From contig JBBSKF010000047.1 of assembly GCA_038256525.1 (NCBI GenBank), positions 1 to 21,439 on the forward strand: DNA of 21,439 bases, in the 5' to 3' direction. Each line of letters starts with the position of its first letter. The first letter of the stretch is position 1. Made by a program: the position numbers and the translations under genes. The notes under the pieces were generated by a model that was not told where the DNA came from, ran no database searches, and saw only the letters and a program-made list of their open reading frames with translations. The stretch comes from SCTD01 sp038256525. Lineage in GTDB: Bacteria > Actinomycetota > Actinomycetes > Mycobacteriales > SCTD01. Positions 13,228 to 19,594 of the stretch are shown here, one piece after another.

Positions 13228-14792
13228 GGCCGGTGCGCCTCGTGCTCGGGGCAGCGGGCGCCATCGCGCTGGTCACCGTTGCGGCGCGCGTCGTCGGCTT
13301 CGGCCGAGTCGCCGTGCTGTCCCGGACACTCGGCACATCGTGCGTCGGCGACACCTACTCGGCCGCCAACTACGTGCCGAACATCGTCTTCGAGGTCGTG
13401 GCGGGTGGGGCGCTCGCCTCCCTGGTGGTGCCTGTGCTCGCCGGTGCGGTGGCGCAGGGCGATCGTGCACAGGCCTCGCGTACGGCCAGCGCGTTGTTGA
13501 CCTGGACGGTGGCGATCCTCGTTCCCGTGGCTCTGCTGGGCGCGTTGTGCGCGCCACTGCTGATGCGCGCGCTGCTCGGGAGCGACCCGACCTGCGCGGG
13601 TGCGGTCGCCACCGGCAGCCGCCTGCTCGTGGTGTTCATGCCGCAGGTGGTGCTCTACGGGGTCGGCATCGTCGTGGCCGGCGTCCTGCAGGCGCATCGG
13701 CGCTTCCTCGGGCCGGCGCTCGCGCCGCTGCTGTCCAGCCTGGTCGTGATCACCGCCTACCTGCTGTACGCCGCCCGCGGCGCGACGGCCGAGCTCGAGG
13801 CGCTGCCGCGGAGCCAGGAGCTGGTCCTGTCGGTCGGGACCACCCTCGGGGTGGCGGCGCTCAGCCTCGGGCTGCTCGTGCCGCTGCGCCGGTGCGGTCT
13901 GCGGCTGCGACCGGCCTTCGGCTTCCCGCCCGGCGTCGCTGTCCTGGTGCGCCGCCTCGCCCTCGCCGGGATCGCCGGGCTCGCCGCCCAGCAGGTCGCG
14001 CTGGTGATCGCCCTGCGACTGGCGGCGGGCGGGGCGGCCGAAGGCTCGGTCATCGTGTTCACCGTGGCGACCGCCCTGTTCCTGCTGCCCTGGGCGGTGC
14101 TGGCGGTGCCGGTCGCGACCAGCGTCTTCCCGGGCCTGTCAGCCAGCGCCGAGGCCGGGCAAGCCCACGCCTACACCGAGCTGACCAGCCGATCGGTGCG
14201 CACGGTGCTGCTGGCGATGACCGGCGCCGCGGCCATCCTTGCCGTGGTCGCCCCGCCGGTCGCCCGGCTGCTCGTGCGCGGCGTGCCCGGCCCGGAGAGC
14301 TCGGCGTCGTTGGCCGACGCCACCGCGGCCTTCGCCCCCGGCCTGGTCGGCTACGGCCTGCTGGCCCTGCTGGCCCGGGCGCTGTATGCGCGTGGCGACG
14401 GGCGGACCCCGGCCGTGGCGACCGTGCTCGGCTGGCTGGTGGTCGGCGCCGCCGATCTCGCGCTCGTCGCCGGCCTCCCGGACGCCGACCGGGTGGTCCT
14501 GCTCGGCGTCGGCAACACGCTCGGGGTGAGCCTTGCGGGCGGGCTGCTGCTGCTCGGCCTGCGGCGCGCGGCCGGACCGGCGGCGCTTGCCGGCGCCACC
14601 CGCTCCGGCGTGACGGGGCTGGCCGCGGCCGGGCTGATCGTGGGGCTGGCCTCGCTCGTGCCCACGCCGGAGGCGGCGCCGCTCGCCGACCTGCTGGCCG
14701 CCACCGGAACCGCGCTCGCCGCCGCAGTCGTCTTCCTGCTCGTGGTGCGCCTGCTTGACCCCGCCGGCCTGAAGGGACTGCTTCGTGCCTGA
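13224..14792 (+). CDS. MurJ/MviN-family lipid-linked saccharide flippase (divergent)
   Basis: This encodes 522 residues with about 14 hydrophobic segments, the MOP-superfamily MurJ layout. The N-terminal fingerprint aligns with E. coli MurJ: AARVVGFGR with SVGDTYSAAN-like Asp (D43), then VPNIVFEVVAGGALASLVVP. MurJ flips lipid II across the membrane. Here two arginines essential in E. coli MurJ (R52 and R270) are replaced, at the segments NIVFEVV and ATALFLLP, while the first two (R18 and R24 equivalents: R22, R28) are kept. That suggests a substrate other than lipid II. The start GTG 13224 overlaps the previous stop. The stop overlaps the next gene by 8 nt, so it is one operon with the phosphoglycosyl transferase and GT4 genes. 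Confidence 0.8.
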   Translation: MRPVRLVLGAAGAIALVTVAARVVGFGRVAVLSRTLGTSCVGDTYSAANYVPNIVFEVVAGGALASLVVPVLAGAVAQGDRAQASRTASALLTWTVAILVPVALLGALCAPLLMRALLGSDPTCAGAVATGSRLLVVFMPQVVLYGVGIVVAGVLQAHRRFLGPALAPLLSSLVVITAYLLYAARGATAELEALPRSQELVLSVGTTLGVAALSLGLLVPLRRCGLRLRPAFGFPPGVAVLVRRLALAGIAGLAAQQVALVIALRLAAGGAAEGSVIVFTVATALFLLPWAVLAVPVATSVFPGLSASAEAGQAHAYTELTSRSVRTVLLAMTGAAAILAVVAPPVARLLVRGVPGPESSASLADATAAFAPGLVGYGLLALLARALYARGDGRTPAVATVLGWLVVGAADLALVAGLPDADRVVLLGVGNTLGVSLAGGLLLLGLRRAAGPAALAGATRSGVTGLAAAGLIVGLASLVPTPEAAPLADLLAATGTALAAAVVFLLVVRLLDPAGLKGLLRA

Positions 14793-15783
14793 TCGGGTGC
14801 TGCTCGTGCTCGCGACCAGCACCGGCGGCGTGGGGGGGCACGTGCGGTCGCTGGCGTCCGGACTGGTCGAACGCGGCTTCGAGGTGACCGTCGCCGGCCC
14901 GGCCGGCACCCGGCGGGTCTTCGGCTTCCCGAGCTTTGCCGCGGTCGAGATCGGGGCCCGACCGCACCCGGTCCGGGACCCTCGCGCACTGCTCGTCCTG
15001 CGGCGGCTCGCCGCGGACGTCGACATCGTCCACGCGCACGGACTGCGGGCCTCGGCGCTTGCGGTGCTGGGTCCCGGACCGGTGGTGACCACGTGGCACA
15101 ACGCCGTCGACGGCCGGCTGGGCGCCGGCCTGGAACGCCTCGTCGCCCGCCGTGCGGACGTGGTGCTGGCCGCGAGCCCCGATCTGGCTGCTCGCGCCAG
15201 GGGAGCCGGTGGGCAGGACGTCCGAGCCGGGCCGGTCGCCGCTCCACCGCTGCGGCCGACCGGGCGCGACCCCGGGCTCGGCTCCCCGCTGGTGCTCGCC
15301 GTCGGCCGGCTGCACACGCAGAAGGGCTATGACACGCTGCTGGCCGCGTTGCCGCTGCTCGGCGATGCGGTGGTCGCGGTCGCCGGCGAGGGTCCGCTCG
15401 AGGGCGTCCTTCGGGCCGCGGCGCCGCAGGTGCGGTGGCTCGGCCGGCGCGACGATGTCGCCGATCTGCTCGCCGTCGCGGACGTGGTCGTGCTGCCCTC
15501 ACGCTGGGAGGCCCGGTCGTTGACCGCCCAGGAGGCGCTGCGGGCCGGTCGCCCGCTCGTCGCGACGGCGGTGGGCGGGACGCCCGAGCTGGTCCGCGAC
15601 GGCGCTGTCCTCGTGCCGCCGGGCGACGCCCGCGCGCTCGGGCTCGCGGTGCGCGGGCTGCTGGACGATCCCGCGGCGGCCGCCGTGCTGGCGGCCCGCG
15701 GCCGCGCCGTCGCAGCGAGCTGGCCCAGCGAGGACGACACGGTGGACCAGGTCGCCGCGCTCTACCGCGAGCTGATCGGATGA
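14785..15783 (+). CDS. GT4-family glycosyltransferase
   Basis: This encodes 332 residues. It has the GT-B fold: the N-terminal nucleotide-independent half begins LLVLATSTGGVGGHVRSLAS (acceptor-side glycine loop), followed by DIVHAHGLRASALAV. The C-terminal donor-binding half has VLAVGRLHTQKGYDTLLAAL, VAGEGPLEG and the EX7E signature (E242 and E250 in SRWEARSLTAQEALRAGRP), then GGTPELVRDGAVLVPPGD. It transfers a sugar from a nucleotide-sugar donor; acceptor and linkage cannot be read from sequence. There is no transmembrane segment, so it acts at the cytoplasmic membrane face. The GTG 14785 overlaps the flippase stop by 8 nt and its own stop overlaps the next gene's ATG (ATGA). Context: elongation of a lipid-linked saccharide before flipping. 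Confidence 0.9.
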   Translation: MPDRVLLVLATSTGGVGGHVRSLASGLVERGFEVTVAGPAGTRRVFGFPSFAAVEIGARPHPVRDPRALLVLRRLAADVDIVHAHGLRASALAVLGPGPVVTTWHNAVDGRLGAGLERLVARRADVVLAASPDLAARARGAGGQDVRAGPVAAPPLRPTGRDPGLGSPLVLAVGRLHTQKGYDTLLAALPLLGDAVVAVAGEGPLEGVLRAAAPQVRWLGRRDDVADLLAVADVVVLPSRWEARSLTAQEALRAGRPLVATAVGGTPELVRDGAVLVPPGDARALGLAVRGLLDDPAAAAVLAARGRAVAASWPSEDDTVDQVAALYRELIG

Positions 15784-17870
15784 GGAGGCTGCTGATCGGC
15801 GTGGCTTCGGTCCTGCTGCTGGCGGCGGCGTTGCCCGCCACCCCTGCCGCCGCCCCTCAAGATCATCAGGAGGTTGCCGCCGGACCCGCCGGGCGTGTTG
15901 CGCGGCAATGTCCTGATGATCTTGGGAGCGGTGCCGGCCCGGCGCGGCGGTGTGCCGGCGTGCTCGTGGTCGGCATTGCTGGGCTGCGCTGGGATGACGT
16001 CGGCCCCGAGACCCCCGCGCTCACCCGGCTCGCCGCGGCCGGCGCGGTAGGGGCGCTGTCGGTCAAGTCGCTGCCCGGGCTGACCTGCCCGGCCGACGGC
16101 TGGCTGACCCTGGGTGCAGGCGCCCGCGCGCAGGCCTACGGCGTCGGGCGGGAGCCCTGCGACGGTTCGCTCGTGCTCCAGCCGACCGACGCGGACCGCA
16201 ACTCGCGCTCCCGTGACGGCGCCTCGCTCGGTGCCCTCGACGCCGCCCTGGACGGCCGCCTCGAGCTGTCCGGACCGGGCGCCGAGCTGGCGGCGGCCCG
16301 AAGCGGTCCCGGCCGACTCGACCAGCCGGTGGTGCTTCTCGACGGCGGCACGCTCACCGTCGGCGCGGGCCGGGCGGCCGCGCTGCGGTCGGCCGACGAG
16401 GTGGTGGCGCGGGCGGTGGCCGCCCGCCCGGCAGCGGTCGACCTGCTGGTCGTCGGGCTCTCCGGAGCAGCCGGCAGCGACCAGCCGCACCTGCACGTGG
16501 CGGTCGCAACCGGCCCGTCCTTCCCGCGCGGGGCGTTGACGTCGGCGAGCACGCGACGCCCCCCGTACGTCCAGCTGATCGATGTCGCCCCGACCGTCCT
16601 TTCCCGGCTCGGCCTGCCGATCCCCGAGGTCATGGACGGCCAGCCGTGGCAGGTGTCCGGCCCGGCTCCGACGGTCGCCGAGCTGGTCGACCTCGACCGC
16701 AAGGCCGGTGCCCAGCGCGCCACGACCGTGCCCTTCATCGTCGTGTTCTACGGCGTGGCGGTCGGGGTGTTCGTCCTCGCCTGCCTGCGTCGACGCGCCC
16801 GGCTTGCCGAGATCGTCGCCCTGACCGCGACGGGCGCGCTGGGCGCGTCGTACCTCGCGAACCTGCTCCCCTGGTGGCGGGCCGGCAGCCCGCTGGTGGC
16901 CCTGCTCGCTGTCGTCGTGCCGGTTGCGCTGGCCGTCGCCCTGCTCGCCGTCAAGACTCCGACGATCTTCGCCAGATGGGCCTCGACACGCCGTCCTGCG
17001 CCGCCAGATGGCGAAGATCACCGGGGAAGCGGGGGGCGGCACGACCGGGAGCCGGCGGCACCGGCGGCACCGGCCGTCCCGGTGGCCCTGGTGTGCGGGT
17101 TCGTCGCGGCAGTGCTGCTCGGCGACCTGCTCACCGGCGCCGGCCTGCAGATGAGCTCGGTCGCCGGCTACTCACCGCTGGTCGCCGGTCGCTTCGCCGG
17201 GATCGGCAATGTCGCGTTCGGGGTCCTTGCCGCGGCCCTCCTGCTCGCGACGGCGGTCCTTGCGCGGCGGGCCGCCGCCATCGCCGTGGTCGGGGCCGTC
17301 GCTGTCGCCGTCGACGGCTCGCCGGCCTGGGGCAGCGACGTCGGCGGGGTGCTCGCCCTCGTCCCGGCCTTCGTCCTGCTCGTGATGCTGCGCACCGGGC
17401 GACGGGTCTCGATCCCGCGGTTGGCAGCAGCCACCGTGGCGGGCTGCGCGGTCGTCGCCGTCTTCGCACTCGCCGACTGGACACGACCGGCGGCGCAGCG
17501 CACCCACCTCGGCCGGTTCGTGCAGGACGTCGCCGACGGTACGGCGGGGGAGCTCCTGCAGCGCAAGGCCGCGGCCGTGCTCGGCCTGCTGTTCCTCAGC
17601 CCGGTGACCGCGCTGCTGCCGCTGCTGGTGGCCGCCGTCGTCTACCTCGTGGCCCGCCCGCCGACGCCACTGCGGACGGCCTTCGAGGCCGCACCCGCCC
17701 TCCGGCACGGCCTGCTCGCGCTCGGCCTCGCCTGCCTGCTCGGCTTCGCGCTCAACGACAGCGGCGCCGCCATCCCGGCGTTGGCGATCTGCGTCGCGCT
17801 ACCGGCGACGGCCGCGGTGGTGGTCCGGGCGCGTCGCCGTCCGGCCGCTACCTCCGTCCCTGTAGCCTGA
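15780..17870 (+). CDS. Multi-span membrane protein with alkaline-phosphatase-like ectodomain
   Basis: This encodes 696 residues. The ATG at 15780 (ATGA overlap) starts a signal peptide or first helix (MRRLLIGVASVLLLAAALPA). Residues about 55-310 are an alkaline-phosphatase-superfamily-like extracytoplasmic domain: VLVVGIAGLRWDDV, TPALTRLAAAGAVGALSV, LTCPADGWLTLGAGARA, then IDVAPTVLSRLGLPIPEVMD. Residues about 317-690 hold roughly ten membrane helices (TTVPFIVVFYGVAVGVFVLA, MSSVAGYSPLVAGRFAGIGN, LNDSGAAIPALAICVALP). The metal-binding Asp usual in the first motif is Ala here (GIAGL), so catalysis is doubtful. Two palindromes lie inside the coding sequence, after the signal peptide and in the linker near residues 395-413. 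Position suggests a role in attaching or modifying the exported glycan; the function is not established. Confidence 0.75.
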   Translation: MRRLLIGVASVLLLAAALPATPAAAPQDHQEVAAGPAGRVARQCPDDLGSGAGPARRCAGVLVVGIAGLRWDDVGPETPALTRLAAAGAVGALSVKSLPGLTCPADGWLTLGAGARAQAYGVGREPCDGSLVLQPTDADRNSRSRDGASLGALDAALDGRLELSGPGAELAAARSGPGRLDQPVVLLDGGTLTVGAGRAAALRSADEVVARAVAARPAAVDLLVVGLSGAAGSDQPHLHVAVATGPSFPRGALTSASTRRPPYVQLIDVAPTVLSRLGLPIPEVMDGQPWQVSGPAPTVAELVDLDRKAGAQRATTVPFIVVFYGVAVGVFVLACLRRRARLAEIVALTATGALGASYLANLLPWWRAGSPLVALLAVVVPVALAVALLAVKTPTIFARWASTRRPAPPDGEDHRGSGGRHDREPAAPAAPAVPVALVCGFVAAVLLGDLLTGAGLQMSSVAGYSPLVAGRFAGIGNVAFGVLAAALLLATAVLARRAAAIAVVGAVAVAVDGSPAWGSDVGGVLALVPAFVLLVMLRTGRRVSIPRLAAATVAGCAVVAVFALADWTRPAAQRTHLGRFVQDVADGTAGELLQRKAAAVLGLLFLSPVTALLPLLVAAVVYLVARPPTPLRTAFEAAPALRHGLLALGLACLLGFALNDSGAAIPALAICVALPATAAVVVRARRRPAATSVPVA
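15858..15924. repeat. Long imperfect palindrome inside the membrane-protein gene (element 1)
   Basis: Arms 15858-15880 and 15902-15924 (23 nt each) are inverted copies with one mismatch and one G-U, around a 21-nt centre. The outer 14 bp are perfect: CAAGATCATCAGGA against TCCTGATGATCTTG. It encodes an in-frame linker (PQDHQEVAAGPAGRVARQCP) directly after the signal peptide. The 67-bp length, palindromic form and location in a non-conserved linker resemble an inserted REP/MITE-like element. Confidence 0.75.
16964..17019. repeat. Imperfect palindrome inside the membrane-protein gene (element 2)
   Basis: GATCTTCGCCA (16964-16974) pairs perfectly with TGGCGAAGATC (17009-17019). After two mismatches a further 3 bp pair (16977-16979 with 17004-17006). 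The centre is 24 nt. Both arms carry a small CCAGATGG motif. It encodes a hydrophilic linker (ARWASTRRPAPPDGEDHRGS) between two membrane helices. Like element 1 it keeps the frame, sits in a linker and contains GATCTT/AAGATC. Confidence 0.65.
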
Positions 17871-17876
17871 ACCTCC
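17863..17876 (+). promoter_or_regulatory. Putative leaderless promoter of pyrG
   Basis: TAGCCT (17863-17868) overlaps the stop of the preceding gene and precedes the pyrG GTG at 17877 by 8 nt. There is no Shine-Dalgarno. The arrangement matches recN (TAGGCT, 8 nt). It would let pyrG be transcribed independently of the envelope cassette despite the 6-nt gap. Confidence 0.35.
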
Positions 17877-19532
17877 GTGAGCAATCGGGCTGCGCAGACG
17901 TGTCACCTGTTCGTCACCGGTGGCGTCGCCTCCTCGCTCGGCAAGGGCCTCACGGCCTCGAGCCTCGGCCGGCTGCTGAAGGCGCGGGGCCTGCGGGTGA
18001 CGATGCAGAAGCTCGATCCCTACCTCAACGTCGACCCCGGCACGATGAACCCGTTCCAGCACGGCGAGGTCTTCGTGACCAACGACGGAGCCGAGACCGA
18101 CCTGGACGTCGGACACTACGAACGCTTCCTCGACGAAGATCTGCACGGCAGCGCCAACGTCACGACCGGGCAGGTCTACAGCACCGTCATCGCCAAGGAG
18201 CGCCGGGGTGACTACCTCGGCGACACCGTGCAGGTGATCCCGCACATCACCGACGAGATCCGCAACCGGATCACGGCGCTCGGCGGACCCGAGGTCGACA
18301 TCGTCATCACCGAGATCGGCGGCACCGTAGGCGACATCGAGTCGCTGCCCTTTCTCGAAGCGGCGCGTCAGGTCCGCCAGCAGGTCGGCCGCAGTCGGTG
18401 CTTCTTCCTGCACGTCAGCCTGATCCCGTACCTCGGACCAGCGGGGGAGCTCAAGACCAAGCCGACCCAGCACTCGGTCCAGTCGCTGCGGGCGATCGGC
18501 ATCACCCCCGACGCGATCGTCTGCCGCTCGGACCGGCCGATCCACGAGGGCATCAAGCGCAAGATCGCCAACATGTGCGACGTCGACCAGGAGGCGGTCG
18601 TCAGCGCCGTCGACGCAGCCTCCATCTACGACATCCCCAAGGTCCTTCATGCCGAAGGACTCGATGCCTACGTCGTACGCCGGCTCGGCCTGTCCTTTCG
18701 TGACGTCGACTGGAGCGACTGGGACCGCTTGCTGCAGCGGGTCCATCATCCCGCCAAGTCGGTGACCATCGCCCTGGTCGGCAAGTACGTCGACCTGCCC
18801 GACGCCTACCTGTCGGTCACCGAGGCCGTACGCGCCGGCGGTTTCGCCAACGACGCGAGGGTGCACCTGCGCTGGGTGGGCTCTGACGACTGCAGCACCC
18901 ACGAGGACGCCGCGAGAGCACTCGCCGGCGTCGACGGGGTGCTGATCCCGGGCGGCTTCGGCGTCCGCGGCATCGAGGGCAAGCTGGGCGCGATCACCTA
19001 CGCCCGGGTCAACCAGATCCCCACGCTGGGACTCTGTCTCGGGCTGCAGTGCATGGTGATCGAGGTCGCCCGCTCGCTGGCCGGCATCGTCAAGGCCGGC
19101 TCTGCGGAGTTCGACCCGACCGGCCCGGACCCGGTCATCGCCACGATGGCCGACCAGCAGGACGTGGTGGCGGGGGAGCGGGACATGGGCGGAACCATGC
19201 GGCTCGGGCTGTGGCCGACCACGCTCCTGCGCGGTTCGCAGGCGAAGGCGGCGTACGGCGACGAGCCGGCCACCGAGCGCCATCGCCACCGCTACGAGGT
19301 CAACAATGCCTATCGCCCGCAGCTGGAGGCGGCCGGACTGGTCTTTTCGGGAGTGTCGCCGGACGGCCGGCTCATCGAGATCGCAGAGCTTCCCGTGACG
19401 ACCCACCCGTTCTTCGTCGGCACGCAGGCCCACCCGGAGTTCCGGTCCCGGCCGACCCGCGCGCATCCGCTTTTCCGGGCGTTCGTAGCAGCGTCGGTCG
19501 CGAACGCCGAGGGGCGAATGCTGCCGCTGTAG
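17877..19532 (+). CDS. pyrG: CTP synthase
   Basis: It makes CTP from UTP, ATP and glutamine, the last step of pyrimidine nucleotide synthesis, in the cytoplasm. The 551 residues contain the N-terminal amidoligase domain (FVTGGVASSLGKGLTASSLG, LDPYLNVDPGTMNPFQHGEV, EIGGTVGDIESLPFLEA) and a class-I glutamine amidotransferase domain with the nucleophile Cys387 in GLCLGLQ and the His519/Glu521 pair in AHPEFRSRP. The GTG at 17877 gives a normal N-terminus (MSNRAAQTCHLFVTGGVASS) and length. It sits 6 nt after the membrane-protein gene, but a TAGCCT hexamer may give it its own promoter. It is downstream of the same conserved block as in M. tuberculosis (Rv1699). It ends at a strong palindromic terminator. 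Confidence 0.98.
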   Translation: MSNRAAQTCHLFVTGGVASSLGKGLTASSLGRLLKARGLRVTMQKLDPYLNVDPGTMNPFQHGEVFVTNDGAETDLDVGHYERFLDEDLHGSANVTTGQVYSTVIAKERRGDYLGDTVQVIPHITDEIRNRITALGGPEVDIVITEIGGTVGDIESLPFLEAARQVRQQVGRSRCFFLHVSLIPYLGPAGELKTKPTQHSVQSLRAIGITPDAIVCRSDRPIHEGIKRKIANMCDVDQEAVVSAVDAASIYDIPKVLHAEGLDAYVVRRLGLSFRDVDWSDWDRLLQRVHHPAKSVTIALVGKYVDLPDAYLSVTEAVRAGGFANDARVHLRWVGSDDCSTHEDAARALAGVDGVLIPGGFGVRGIEGKLGAITYARVNQIPTLGLCLGLQCMVIEVARSLAGIVKAGSAEFDPTGPDPVIATMADQQDVVAGERDMGGTMRLGLWPTTLLRGSQAKAAYGDEPATERHRHRYEVNNAYRPQLEAAGLVFSGVSPDGRLIEIAELPVTTHPFFVGTQAHPEFRSRPTRAHPLFRAFVAASVANAEGRMLPL

Positions 19533-19548
19533 TCCTCTGCGCAACAAC

Positions 19549-19577
19549 CGGGGCCCCGTCGGTGTGACGGGGCCCCG
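19549..19577. terminator. Bidirectional terminator between pyrG and the DUF11 gene
   Basis: CGGGGCCCCGTC (19549-19560) and GACGGGGCCCCG (19566-19577) form a perfect 12-bp stem around a 5-nt loop (GGTGT). It lies exactly in the 62-nt gap between the convergent stops of pyrG (19532) and the DUF11 gene (19595). No T-run is present on either strand, a form common in actinobacteria. Confidence 0.85.
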
Positions 19578-19594
19578 ATCGCGTTGGTAGCGGG

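Noticed and set aside
17799..19547. Long reverse-strand frame across pyrG
   Set aside because: The forward frame is complete CTP synthase with all active-site residues; the reverse frame is a shadow.
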